A stretch of DNA of 64,000 bases, from positions 116,028 to 180,027 of the forward strand of contig MCFE01000081.1 of assembly GCA_002104905.1 (NCBI GenBank), given 5' to 3'. Made by a program: the position numbers and the translations under genes. Every line of letters starts with the position of its first letter. The stretch's first letter is position 1. The DNA comes from Basidiobolus meristosporus CBS 931.73 (lineage: Eukaryota; Basidiobolomycota; Basidiobolomycetes; Basidiobolales; Basidiobolaceae). A model generated the notes under the pieces. The model worked only from the letters and a program-made list of their open reading frames with translations. It ran no database searches and was not told where the DNA came from. Shown piece after piece: positions 23,201 to 34,000 of the stretch.

Positions 23201-24181
23201 TATGTGGATGATCTTATTATAGCCGCCAATAACCTAGAAACATTGGAAGAGACTAAATCCAGCCTATCTAAGGAGTTCAAGATGTCCGATCTAGGAGAAC
23301 TTAGTTACTACTTAGGGATTAAGTTCTCCATAGACAGAAGTACCCAGACTATTACCCTAAGCCAATCCAAGTATATTCAAGATATACTAAAGAAGTACAA
23401 AATGGAAGACTGTAAACCGGCAGCTACCCCAATGGAGACAAACCTTAACTTGGTCAAAACTCAACCAAATCAAGAGAGCTTGGTGCCATCTGAAAGCCCT
23501 GACTTTCCTTATCAATCTATGGTCGGCAGTCTGATGTATATTGTGCTTGGAACACGTCCAGATATCTCATACTCAGTGGGAGTTGTCAGCCAACATAATC
23601 AGAATTATGGATCTGATCATATTGCAGCAGTTAAGCGGATTTTTAGATACCTAAAAGGAACTGCTGATATCTGCTTAAGATACACTTATAAGGATTCAGA
23701 ACAGGATCTTGTGGGATACTCTGATGCTGATTGGGGACAAAATTTAGAAGACAGAAGATCCACCACAGGATACACCTTTCTTTACTGTAAAGGAGCCATT
23801 TCATGGAATTCAAGAAAGCAACCAACCGTAGCACTTTCTACTACAGAGGCAGAGTATATGGCAGCCTGTGAAGCTACAAAAGAAGCAATGTGGTTAAGAA
23901 AGCTCTTTACAGATTTAGGCCTATGTCAAAAAACGCCTACTACTTTATTTCAAGATAATCAAGGATGTATACAATTAGGTAGAAATCCAACTTTTCATGC
24001 TAGAACCAAGCACATAGATATTAGACATCATTTCATACGTGAAGCTATAGAGAATAACTTAGTTAGCTTAGTTTACTGTCCTACAGATGAAATGATTGCA
24101 GACATATTTACCAAACCATTAGCTAGAGACAAGTTTGAATATCTTAGGTCAAAATTAGGACTAGTCAGTATGAACATTTAG
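20210..24181 (+). CDS. Copia Gag-Pol polyprotein
   Basis: An uninterrupted frame of 1323 residues. Order: Gag (DGSNYQVWKVKMKMLL..., UBN2-type), zinc knuckle CNYCKRKGHTSDRC, protease WYIDSRASQHF, GAG-pre-integrase/HHCC zinc region (LWHRRFGHINFDYL...CEACIYGK), integrase core (LDLIHSDLCGPM, FIDDYTRYTWVYF, RSDNDGEYTS, TIPYSPQQNGVAEQANRS), reverse transcriptase (RWVFRTKYKADG, QMDVKTAFLNGEL, CKLKKSLYGLKQSPRAW, LYVDDLIIA) and RNase H (GYSDADWGQN, STTEAEYMA, HIDIRHHFI, DIFTKPL). That is the copia order with integrase before RT. The frame extends upstream through the LTR, but the first plausible ATG after the LTR is 20210. Odd point: the protease active site reads D-S-R-A-S where D-S-G-A-S is normal, so this copy may be unable to mature its proteins although otherwise intact. 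Confidence 0.96.
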   Translation: MSPKLSLSAMSTTAITGIFPSAEKLDGSNYQVWKVKMKMLLQERGLWDIVMGEECPPKNMGEEALKYQKKEQSAFNCICLNVKDKLLIQCSRAKTAKNAWKALEDTYQSCSAAKKMYLRRKFFTTKMLPREEMKNLINRITLLVDEMESVGVPTTDEDVIVTILNSLTDEFQGLVSALESRTEDLTLNYVYGRLLDEELRKSSANKKEEENALISNDNQQRRYPRPYKGNSNLFCNYCKRKGHTSDRCFKKRDYQQKKPEYGNAATTEDRLFISALNMTTNKDSQTWYIDSRASQHFTQQKELFTQYQEIPIKKVFMGDNRTLDAVGEGTIQVNLRSSEGSHTLTFKEVLYVPEIAKNLLSVSKATAEGLSFSFDNSGCRITDQNGAHIALGIRDQNLYKLTYIPSYLEANISNLNEETPMLWHRRFGHINFDYLRKMIKDQLISGVKIDPPAILEHCEACIYGKQARQPFKSSGLIKTKKKLDLIHSDLCGPMQNLSLGGMKYLITFIDDYTRYTWVYFMERKEEALSKLREFKAMVERETGEKIKKIRSDNDGEYTSKLFIHFCKIHGIKQETTIPYSPQQNGVAEQANRSIIGMARSMIHDQKLSYDFWAESVATAVYLKNRSYNRILRDSTPFEAWYGYRPSAEHLRIFGCTAYAKKLAGNQSKFEPKSVKCIFLGYCNESKAYRLYNTEAKKLIKSRDVLFDENSKFSQKMTSDDDENLISSPPIVRIESEQNNENFFTPEDSTTVVQPESVPRNIPEVIIPVSNARRSNRTRNSPNYYINEGTNLAYAYSVHVDEPQTVKEALNSPQTKFWRSAMTEEYQALMENQTWDLVKLPINQKSIGCRWVFRTKYKADGTIERYKARLVAKGYSQTKGLDYTETFAPVAKFNSIRLILAIAAKYKFFIHQMDVKTAFLNGELDEDVYMDQPDGFVDQDNPHLVCKLKKSLYGLKQSPRAWNCKIDSYLESLSFKRSNADYSIYYKPDRANPVLLALYVDDLIIAANNLETLEETKSSLSKEFKMSDLGELSYYLGIKFSIDRSTQTITLSQSKYIQDILKKYKMEDCKPAATPMETNLNLVKTQPNQESLVPSESPDFPYQSMVGSLMYIVLGTRPDISYSVGVVSQHNQNYGSDHIAAVKRIFRYLKGTADICLRYTYKDSEQDLVGYSDADWGQNLEDRRSTTGYTFLYCKGAISWNSRKQPTVALSTTEAEYMAACEATKEAMWLRKLFTDLGLCQKTPTTLFQDNQGCIQLGRNPTFHARTKHIDIRHHFIREAIENNLVSLVYCPTDEMIADIFTKPLARDKFEYLRSKLGLVSMNI

Positions 24182-24192
24182 CTGAGTGGGAG

Positions 24193-24541
24193 TGTTGTAA
24201 AAATTCGTATTTCCACCTAAATATTCACCTAACTTAGTCACTTAGATCACCACCTTCAAATCCTAGAGAATACTGACCAAATTCCTTGTTGGGATTTACT
24301 TAGAATATTTTCACCAAAATACCAGGTACCCAGAACATGAAAATTCTCAAAGTTGTCCAAACAGCCCCAAACTTTGCACACATGCTCTTGGGACCTTCCT
24401 TAACCTATTCTACGTGTTCGCAATGCCAAGACCATGTAAAAGTATAAATACTACTTTTACATTCAATAAATCATTAAGTGAAAACCACATAATCTACTTG
24501 TTCTCCAAATCACTTCCAATATCTCCAAGACTCTTACAACA
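24193..24541 (+). repeat. 3' LTR of copia element
   Basis: 349 bp; same ends as the 5' LTR, followed by target duplicate ATTGC. Carries the roughly 17-bp segment missing from the 5' LTR. Confidence 0.95.
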
Positions 24542-24546
24542 ATTGC

Positions 24547-26394
24547 AAGTGATATATGGAACTTGAAGAATTGCACTAAATTTACTGGCTGTTTATTAAG
24601 CTCTAGTGAGGTGTTCATATTGCTGGAGCAGCCTCACTGGAAATTTTATACAGATACCCCTATTAAAGCTCCAAAGGTTGTTGTGCCAAGGTTGAGCAAA
24701 TATGACAACTGCTATGTTTTTATTAGTTCTGAAAAATAGCTAATTTGTCACAAAATAAGTCTAAAGCAGGTGGCACATAGATTTGCAATATGCAAGATGC
24801 TTTCTTGGGGTATGTGAGCAGTACCAATGTAAGCATAATGTTTGCAGTTTCAACAGGTGTACATTCCAACAAGATTGCAAATTTGGATGCTATACTGATT
24901 GAGGAACAATTAAAGTATTTGTAGGAAGCCTTGCATTTGCACATATATATTCCATTAACTCAATCACCAAGACAATAGTTTATGAACTGTATAGTTTTCT
25001 TCCTAGTCTTCTGGTCACAGCATAGATAGAGCAATCTGGATAGAATACTATATGCCAATATCATGACAATACTTGGGGTTGACCAGAAGCCCCTCAAACT
25101 TTGCACATATCCTTTGAGGACCTTCCTAAGCCTATTTCACATGCTTTTATTGTTGCGAGGCACTAGTGAGTATTGAATGTGACTTTGAGAGTTAGAAGAA
25201 CAGTGTGCTATCTTTTGCTGTTTTATTGAGCTCAGGTACACAATATAGACTAGGAGGGCTCTGGGAGATTATTGATAGGAATGCATTAAAGAAGGTTTCA
25301 GGAGGTTGCATACAAAGCTTGAACTTTTTTTGCTGTGAGAGTCTCGAAGATATCGGAAGTGAATGAGAGAACACATATATTATGTGGTTTTCACTTTATG
25401 GTTGATGGAATGTAAATGCAGTATTTATACTTTTACATTGTCTTGGCAAGACAAACACATAAAATGTGATTCGGAAGGTTCCAAGAGCATGTATGCAAAG
25501 TTTGGGGCTGTTTGGTCAACTTAACATCCAAAGGTTGCACCTCAAGTCAATCCGTTCTATATCATTACAATTTCAGTCAACTGGGAACCCCAAGAAATGA
25601 CCATTTAGTAGGTAGCATGCTTTTACTTTATCAATAATACTGTACTGTGGAACATAGTTGATGGAATTTACATTTAAGCAAGTGTATGACCTTGAAATTG
25701 AAACAGTATCAGATTTCCTTGTGAATTAGCTATACCAGAATTATTGCTCGCAACAACAACAACAATAGCGAGTGCTGCAATCATAATTTTTGAATCCAGA
25801 TGTACTGTGGAATTGTAATTCCGTGAGATTAACCGCAAGTTCACTGTAAAATATAATTCCCTACTTAGCGCTAGAGCGGCACTAGTGAAAACCTAAACAA
25901 TACTGCTGTCAATAAGCCTACTCAAGGGGGAGCTGGCTGGTAAAACTTGTCGAATTATATTGTTGTGTGTAGGCAGGAATAAGAATAAGAGTCGATACTT
26001 ATCAATTCAACCCCAGCTCTATGGGAGAGAAACGAGCAACATCTACAGAGAATTGACTCCGCGCACTCTTATGTGCAAATTGCTTTCCTTGCCCTACCAC
26101 TGTACCTGTGCGAATGTTGAATTTAACTATATATATCTGGCTGACGCTATAGAGTAAGTCTAACCGATGATATAGCACGTTTGGGTTTGAATCCTTCACA
26201 GTCCATATGAGAAACCAGTTGGAGCTCACGTTAGACGCTATGCTATACTACGATCCTTGCCTAATTAATTCAAATTTAGTTACACTCTATCGCAAACACC
26301 TGAGAAAATCATATTTGCTAGAGAAGGCTAAGTGCTATAAAAGGTATCGATTCAGAGTCGATGATGAGCATTATACCAGCGGTCTCAACACATC
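24547..26394. other. Gene-poor interval with LTR debris
   Basis: No supported gene. A forward LTR scrap lies at about 25060-25160 (CCCCTCAAACTTTGCACATATCCTTTGAGGACCTTCC) and a reverse LTR fragment at about 25335-25530. A trinucleotide run (CAACAACAACAA, about 25752) is present. The final 300 bp should contain the promoter of the LPMO gene at 26395. Confidence 0.5.
25335..25530 (-). repeat. Fragment of copia-type LTR (reverse)
   Basis: The reverse complement matches the 3' half of the copia LTR: GCAAAGTTTGGGGCTGTTTGG, GTATTTATACTTTTACAT and TTATGTGGTTTTCACTT are readable on the plus strand. Diverged; no terminal duplication found. Confidence 0.7.
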
Positions 26395-27261
26395 ATGAAA
26401 GTACTAGCTTGCTTAGCCTCACTGTGTATCTTAAGCTCCGTGTCAGGCCACATGGAGATTCAGTCACCGGCCCCTCGTAAATCTACCTTCAGCAAGTACT
26501 ATCAGTCAATTAGGGATATTGACTATGATATGAATGGTCCGCTAGGCGTATTCCCTTGTAAGGGATATAAACCAGGGCATGTTGAATACACCTACAACGC
26601 TGGTGATACTGTGCAAGTCCAGTTTGCTCCCGGAAATACCCATGATGGTGGGCATTGTCAATTTGCCCTCTCTTATGATAATGATCAGACATTTGTTGTG
26701 TTAAAGACAGTCGTTCGCGACTGCTTCAAGAATGGTCTCACTTTTGACGTACCAATCCCTGCCAATGCTCCTCCTAGTAAACGGGCCACCCTAGCATGGA
26801 CATGGGTTAATGCCGAAGGTAATAGGGAATACTACATGAACTGCGTTGATATTACAATTAATGGTGGAGTCCCTGGTGGAAAGGTCACTGGTCCGAAGCT
26901 CATGGTAGCAAACCTTCCTGGCTATCCCACCATTCCTGAATTTGCTCTTGGTAAAGGTGATGGCCACCAGTTGCTTGACAATCGCCCTATTATTACAGTT
27001 GGTGCTACAGATAGCGGATCAACCCCAGAGCCTACCACCACTTCTACAACTAAGCCTTCTGCAACAACTTCAGCCACACCAACCGCCACCAATAATCCGG
27101 GCAGCGGCTTATGTACTGGTGTAGCAGTATGGACGGCCAATTCAGCATATAGTGCTGATCAAAAAACCACGTATAATGGTCATCTTTGGCAAGCCAAATG
27201 GTGGACCCAGAATGAAACTCCAGGCAAGCAAGGAGTCTGGACCGACCTGGGAGTCTGTTAA
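26395..27261 (+). CDS. AA11-like lytic polysaccharide monooxygenase with CBM5/12 chitin-binding module
   Basis: Intronless, 288 residues. A signal peptide MKVLACLASLCILSSVSG is followed by HMEIQSPAPRK, so cleavage would expose the N-terminal His of the copper histidine brace. The catalytic module (about residues 19-185) has DMNGPLGVFPCKGY, GNTHDGGHCQFALSYD with the second brace His candidate, and NREYYMNCVDI; FPCKG and the YMNCxD block fit AA11. Next is a Ser/Thr/Pro linker (about residues 203-235), then a C-terminal CBM5/12 of about 45 residues, with AVWTANSAYSADQKTTYNGH and LWQAKWWTQNETP. Predicted secreted enzyme that oxidatively cleaves chitin. It stands beside two GH16 genes, so the three look like a wall-polysaccharide set, for remodelling, mycoparasitism or feeding. 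The exact AA family needs a profile search. Confidence 0.85.
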   Translation: MKVLACLASLCILSSVSGHMEIQSPAPRKSTFSKYYQSIRDIDYDMNGPLGVFPCKGYKPGHVEYTYNAGDTVQVQFAPGNTHDGGHCQFALSYDNDQTFVVLKTVVRDCFKNGLTFDVPIPANAPPSKRATLAWTWVNAEGNREYYMNCVDITINGGVPGGKVTGPKLMVANLPGYPTIPEFALGKGDGHQLLDNRPIITVGATDSGSTPEPTTTSTTKPSATTSATPTATNNPGSGLCTGVAVWTANSAYSADQKTTYNGHLWQAKWWTQNETPGKQGVWTDLGVC

Positions 27262-27507
27262 ACTTGATATAAGAGACAAAGTGAACCAACAGTATTCTCT
27301 CGAATAAAGCGATACTTCAAAAATACGTATGCGAAGTTGGGATATATTGTGTAACCATACATATATATACCACTAGTAAGGAAAATCATGTTGCACAAAA
27401 GTTTACGAATCGTTGAACACTTGACTAGACAACCCCCATTGCATATGCATTACTGATTGGTAAATATAGGATCTAATGCTGTCTTACTACAAACAACAGC
27501 GGGGATT

Positions 27508-28963
27508 TTATTCAGACCATACTTTGACGTAGTCAATTGCGAGTGCTCTGTACTCATCATCTGGCCACGTCTTAAGCCACTCATCTTTAGCAAGCCAGAA
27601 CTCCTTTGCTGCTACAGGAGACTGGTTTGACCAAGGTTTGGTTGGGTGCTCGGGGAAATAGCCATTTACTCCACCAACAGCGACATTGAAGATAAGATAG
27701 AATTCTTGATCGAATGGCGCATCATTTCCTCTACCCTCCCAGGGATTGTTGAAATCCGAAGGGAAATTGCCACGTTGCCAGAAAGATTCCTTGATGGGAA
27801 CTTCCAGAACCTGGTTATTGTCCACGCTGGTTTTGATGGAAGTAGAATCCCATTCTAGAGTAAATATGTGGAAATCCTGGCTGAAATCAGCATCGCCTGG
27901 TAATGTGTACTTTGCGGTCGTCTTCAAGTATTGGTTGTAGACGCTCGAAGGTCCTGAAAATCATTAGCCATTGTTGATTTACACGCATGCAGTCTTTAAA
28001 CGTACCCCAGTGTAATGTTGATGAAATCGTATTTAAGCCATCAGGGTAACCACCCGCGTTTCCACGTGACTCGACAATATCAATTTCACCTGATGCTGGC
28101 CAAGGCCCGTATTGTTCATATTTGGGCAGCATCCAAATGGCCTGCGGAGATCAGCATTAATGACGTATCCATTTCTGGCAAATTCAAATTCAAACCTACT
28201 GGCCTAAACAAAAATGTCAGCATAGATTGAGGTACGAGATGATGATATAACCCAATACCAAATCCAATCACCACGTGGCAATCTAGCGCGAATCTCGACC
28301 TTCCCATATTTCAAATTCATGGAATTGTACGAGCGAACAAGTGCGGATTGTATGGGATTGAGTATACTGTTTCCATTACTTGAGCGCTTGCACCCGTAGA
28401 AGGCATTTCCTAAGTAACACTGTCAAACCAAATCCCCACCGACGTTGCTAGCATGATGGAAACGTACCAGTACAAGCATTAGCAGGATCAGAGCCCCTTC
28501 AATAACAATCGATTAGGATATCGTAATAGTCATGATTAAACAACGTTTTTACCATAGATCAATAGTACCGCCGTTCATTACAGCAGCCTCGCCGATTCTG
28601 TCAGCTGTCAAAGTAGGCTTGATATAGAGAACACCATCTTCAACATACGAGTTGCTACGATTGTTGTAATAATACTCGAACTCCCAGTTCCTGAGCAATA
28701 TCCATTTAGTGGGATTTCTTGACAAGATTCTGGTGAAACCTACCCGCCACCGCTCAAGGTAATATCGTGCTAATAAAAGAATTAGTTACAAAGCAGCAAA
28801 CTATCAATCAAAACTAACGTACCCTCCAGACACTCACATCAAAAGTGTCAAAATCATCCTGGAAGACTAATTGCCGGGCGGCTATTACTTGCGCAAAAGC
28901 TAACAGCAGTAAAAAAGCCAAAAACCCTGCTGGGCGAAGAAGCACAGGGGATCGTGAAAACAT
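27508..28963 (-). CDS. Secreted GH16 beta-1,3-glucanase-type protein
   Basis: Spliced gene of about eight exons; last exon 27508-27953, then 28006-28141, a 4-nt exon 28200-28203 and 28259-28409. N-terminus MFSRSPVLLRPAGFLAFLLLLAFAQ is a signal peptide. The catalytic core is ASGEIDIVESRGN, the GH16 E-x-D-x-x-E motif, in a frame with RLPRGDWIWPAIWMLP and FYLIFNVAVGGVNGYFP, which are the landmarks of the beta-1,3-glucan-active GH16 group (laminarinase and glucan-recognition proteins). The protein ends a few residues after DYVKVWSE, with no extra domain. Head-to-head with the larger paralogue at 29488; 524 bp separate the starts. Exon joins were set by GT/AG and by matching the paralogue. Confidence 0.9.
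28200..28203 (-). other. 4-nt microexon (GCCA) of GH16 gene
   Basis: On the minus strand TTTGTTTAG|GCCA|GTAGGTT. Only by including these four bases does ...GDWIW join PAIWML in frame (TG+G CCA+GCC ATT TGG). Confidence 0.75.
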
Positions 28964-29487
28964 GTCTGTGTGGCAACAAATTGACCTTTATTAATCTTTA
29001 TATAAAAGCTCGCTGAAAAAAGAAATTCAAGGGCCTCTAGAGTTGGAAGATACCGTGTGTGACCCTGTCAATTGAAAAAGGAATATCTTCCACTTGTCTC
29101 GAATGCCGATGCCTCTCAAGGATGGCACCCAATCACCAGCGTAACAATTTGTAGCCACGATCGATTAAAAGGCTTGAGCAATCTATTATGGCAAAAGCGT
29201 AGGGTATGGATCGAGTATGGATCATCGTTATCACCAACCTTCTCCTGCGATTGTCATTGCCGTGAAGCTTTTCGCACGCTTTTGGTAATCCGTGATATAT
29301 ATGTCATAGATACAGATTTGCTTCAGGCGTGGAGCGTCCAATTTTGTATTTATCATATATGCATTGAACATCTAATTTTGTATTTATCAAGATACCCGTA
29401 ACCATTTTTTTTACTCCTCGATCTGTGCGCTGTAGATCGGCGTATATAAGGATTGACTTTACTCTGTGGTTGATTCTTGAGTGAAGA
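28964..29487. promoter_or_regulatory. Shared bidirectional promoter of the two GH16 genes
   Basis: 524 bp between two divergent start codons. TATA-like TATATAAAAG on the minus side (about 29000) and TATATAAGG on the plus side (about 29442) lie roughly 40-45 bp from each ATG. No regulator site identified. Confidence 0.5.
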
Positions 29488-30248
29488 ATGCGTGTCAGTT
29501 GGTTCCAGAACTACAGAGCCGCGCTGATTGCTGCCTCTCTGTCTGCGTTGCACGCAGAGGCTTCCTACAAACTGGTATTTGAAGATAACTTCAATACATT
29601 CGACTTGAGCCGATGGAAGGTGAATATTGTGCTGTTTACGCGTATTTAAAGTATCAAGCTAACGTTTTTCTGAAGCACGATATCACCTTGAGCGGTGGAA
29701 GGTAGTTCTACACTTGTCATTGCTCTATTGCATGTTGATTCACCAGGTGTTACCTAGCAATTGGGAGTTTGAGTACTATTATAACAACCGCTCTAACTCG
29801 TACGTGAAGGATGGAGTCCTCTACATCAAGCCCACTTTTACTGCCGACAGAATTGGTGAAGCTGCAGTCATGGATGGTGGGGAAATCGATCTTTGGTAAG
29901 TTCACATCGAAATGTTAGCCGCCTTTTTTCTGAATACTGACCTCATCTCACAGGGGCACGGTGCCTGCCGATGTTTGTACGGGTAAATACTTATCAGATA
30001 TACCTTAAAGTGGCTAGGCTCTAACTGTAACCCAAAAAGGAAACGAGGACTATGGGTGTCTGCGCGCGAGTAACGGGCAGAATATTCTAAACCCAATTCA
30101 GTCTGCGCTTGTTCGTTCATACGAGTCTATCAATGTACAATACGGTAAAGTCGAGATTCGAGCCAGATTGCCGCGTGGTGATTGGATATGGTACTCAAAT
30201 GTCATAGCCGAATTTCTGGAAGTGTTTTACTAATGCTTTTGATTTCAG

Positions 30249-30252
30249 GCCG
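30249..30252 (+). other. 4-nt microexon (GCCG) of GH16 gene
   Basis: TGATTTCAG|GCCG|GTAAAGTG. Required to join GDWIW to PAIWML; homologous to the GCCA microexon of the divergent paralogue. Confidence 0.75.
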
Positions 30253-31079
30253 GTAAAGTGAAATGTTGTTGAACACTGCGAATGTAGCATTTATTAACTC
30301 CAGAATAGGCCATCTGGATGTTACCCAAGTCCGAGCAATATGGTCCTTGGCCCGCTTCTGGTGAAATCGATATTGTTGAATCCCGTGGAAACCTGGGTAA
30401 TTACCCAAATGGGCTAAACACAATGTCATCGACGTTGCACTGGGGTATCTGTTTTACTATACGCATAACTGCATACCGCATAGAGCTAATCTTTAAAAAT
30501 ACGAATTGTAAGGCCCTTCTTATCAATACGATAGATATCAGAAGACCACTGCATCCTATAGGTTACCGGGAAATGCTGATTTTAGTCAGGACTTCCATAT
30601 TTTTACTCTCGAGTGGAATAGTAACACCATCAAAACAAGTGTGGATAACACAACCGTCTTGGAAGTCGCGTTTGACGAGCCCTTATGGGAAAAAGGCGAT
30701 TTTCCAGAAGGATTAAACAATCCTTGGGCCTCAGGGGGTAAAAATGCTCCATTTGACAAAGAGTTTTATCTTATATTTAATGTTGCTGTTGGTGGAGTAA
30801 ATGGATACTTCCCAGACCACCCTGACAAGCCATGGTCAAATACTTCCCCAACAGCACCTGAGGAGTTTTGGGAAAGAAGGAATGAGTGGATGGGAACTTG
30901 GCCGGACAACGAATACAGAGCGATGGCTATAGACTACGTCAAAGTTTGGTCAGATACAGCTGATCAAACCGACAAGAGCACGGCAACAAGTCAGCATAAA
31001 ACCAAGTCAACAGAATCTGCGCAAAGCAAAGGCAACAAGGCCAAGAGTGCACACTTAACAACAACAAAGCCCCCTTCCA

Positions 31080-34000
31080 GTGAGCACAACACCATAAAGA
31101 GCTCTCACCCGGCTAAGTCAACCGAGTCTCACTCAAGCAAGCATACTACTGTGAAGAGCGAACACTCAGTCAACCCAACAGAGTCTCACTCGAGCGAGCA
31201 CACTACTAAGAAGAGCGAACACCCGGTTAAGCCAACTGAGTCTCACTCCAGTGAGCACACTACTGCGAAGAGCGAACACTCAGCCAAGCCAACTAAGTCT
31301 CACTCAGTCGAGCACACCACTGTCAAAAGTGAACACTCGGTCAAGCCAACAGAGTCTCACTCGAGCGAGCACACTACTAAGAAGAGCGAACACTCGGTCA
31401 AGCCAACCAAGTCACATTCCAGCGAGCACACCACCATGAAGAGCGAACACCCGGTGAAGCCAATTAAATCTCACTCAAGCAAGCACACTACCGAGAAGAG
31501 CGAACACTCGGTCAAGCCAACTGAGTCTCACTCAAGCAAGCACACCACCATGAAGAGCGAGCACTCGGTCAAGCCAACTGAGTCTCACTCCACCAAGCAC
31601 ACTACTGAGAAGAGTGAACACTCAGTCAAGCCAGCTGAGTCTCACTTGAGCGTGCACACTACTGAGAAGAGTGAAAACTCGGTCAAGCCAACTGAGTCTC
31701 ATTCCAGTGAACACACTACTGCGAAGAGCGAACACTCAGTCAAGTCAACTGAGTCTCACTACAGCAAGCACACTACCGAGAAGAGTGACAACTCAGTCAA
31801 GCCAACTGAGTCTCATTCCACTGAGCACACTACTGCGAAGAGTGAACACTCGGTCAAGCCAACTGAGTCTCATCCCAGCAAGCACACTTCTGCGAAGAGT
31901 GGCCACTCGGTCAAGCCCACTGAGTCTCACTCCAGCGAGCACACAAGCATCAAGAGCGAACACTCGGTGAAGCCAACTGAATCTCACTCAAGCAAGCACA
32001 CTACCGAGAAGAGTAACCACTCAGTCAAGCCCACTGAGTCTCATTCCAGTGAACAAACTAGTGAGAAGAGCGAACGCTCGGTCAAGACAACTGAGTCTCA
32101 CGCAACCGAACACACTACCCAGAAGAGTGAACACTCGGTCAAGCCAACCAAGTCTCATTCCAGTGAGCACTCGGTCAAGACAACTGAGTCTCACTCGAGC
32201 GAGCACACCACCATGAAGAGCGAACACTCGGCCAAGCCAACTGAGTCTCACTCAAGCGAGCACACCACCATGAAGAGCGAACACTCGGCCAAGCGAACTG
32301 AGGCTCACTCAAGCGAGCACGCCACCATGAATAGTGAACACTCGATCAAGCCAACTGAGTCTCACTCCAGCGAGCACACCGCCATGAATAGTGAACACTC
32401 GATCAAGCCAACTGAGTCTCACTCAAGCGAGCACACCACCATGAACAGTGAACACTCGGCCAAGCCAACTGAGTCTCACTCAAGCGAGCACACCACCATG
32501 AAGAGTGAACACTCGGCCAAGCCAACTGAGGCTCACTCAAGCGAGCATGCTACCGAGAAGAGTGAACACTCGGCCAAGCCAACTGAGTCTCACTCGAGCG
32601 AGCACACCACCGTGAAGAGCGAACACTCGGTCAAGCCAACTGAGTCTCACTCAAGCGAGCACACCACCATGAAGAGTGAACACTCGGTCAAGCCAACTGA
32701 GTCTCACTCGAGCGAGCACACCACCTTGAAGAGTGTACACTCGGTCAAGCCAACTGAGTCTCACTCGAGCGAGCACACCACCATGAAGAGCGAACACTCG
32801 GTCAAGCCAACTGAGTCTCACTCGAGCGAGCACACCACCATGAATAGTGAACACTCGATCAAGCCAACTGAGTCTCACTCAAGCGAGCACGCCACCATGA
32901 AGAGCGAACACTCGGCCAAGCCAACTGAGGCTCACTCAAGCGAGCATACTACCGAGAAGAGTGAACACTCAGCCAAGCCAACTGAGTCTCACTCGAGCGA
33001 GCGCACCACCGTGAAGAGCGAACACTCGGTCAAGCCAACTGAGTCTCACTCAAGCGAGCACACCACCATGAAGAGTGAACACTCGGCCAAGCCAACTGAG
33101 TCTCACTCAAGCGAGCACGCCACCATGAAGAGCGAACACTCGGTCAAGCCAACTGAGGCTCACTCCAGCGAGCACACCACCATGAATAGTGAACACTCGA
33201 TCAAGCCAACTGAGTCTCACTCAAGCGAGCACACCACCATGAAGAGTGAACACTCGGTCAAGCCAACTGAGTCTCACTCGAGCGAGCACACCACCATGAA
33301 GAGCGAACACTCGGCCAAGCCAACTGAGTCTCACTCGAGCGAGCACACCACCATGAATAGTGAACACTCGATCAAGCCAACTGAGTCTCACTCCAGCGAG
33401 CACACCGCCATGAATGGTGAACACTCGATCAAGCCAACTGAGTCTCACTCAAGCGAGCACACCACCATGAACAGTGGAACACTCGGCCACGCCAACTGAG
33501 TCTCACTCAAGCGAGCACACCACCATGAAGAGTGAACACTCGGCCAAGCCAACTGAGGCTCACTCAAGCGAGCACACCACCATGAAGAGTGAACACTCGG
33601 CCAAGCCAACTGAGTCTCACTCGAGCGAGCACACCACCGTGAAGAGCGAACACTCGGTCAAGCCAACTGAGTCTCACTCAAGCGAGCACACCACCATGAA
33701 GAGTGAACACTCGGTCAAGCCAACTGAGGCTCACTCAAGCGAGCACGCCACCATGAACAGTGAACACTCGGCCAAGCCAACTGAGTCTCACTCAAGCGAG
33801 CATGCTACCGAGAAGAGTGAACACTCGGCCAAGCCAACTGAGTCTCACTCAAGCGAGCACACCACCATGAAGAGTGAACACTCGGTCAAGCCAACTGAGT
33901 CTTACTCCAGCGAGCACACCACCGTGAAGAGCGAACACTCGGTCAAGCCAACTGAGTCTCACTCAAGCGAGCACACCACCATGAAGAGTGAACACTCGGT

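Larger units (their letters stand above)
19873..24541 (+). mobile_element. Ty1/copia LTR retrotransposon, full length
   Basis: LTRs at 19873-20205 and 24193-24541 begin TGTTGTAAAA and end CTCTTACAACA. The element is bounded by a 5-bp target duplication ATTGC (19868-19872 and 24542-24546). The primer-binding site GGTTATGAGCCCC sits directly after the 5' LTR; a purine-rich tract GAGTGGGAG precedes the 3' LTR. The 3' LTR and the solo LTRs at 37633 and 50768 contain TTTCACCAAAATRCCAGG-type sequence that the 5' LTR of this copy lacks, so its two LTRs differ by an indel of about 17-19 bp as well as several substitutions. Confidence 0.97.

Noticed and set aside
31793-33448. Minus-strand frames of repeating MRLSWLDRV... 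units
   Set aside because: Mirror images of the 57-bp coding repeat; open only because the repeat length is a multiple of three.
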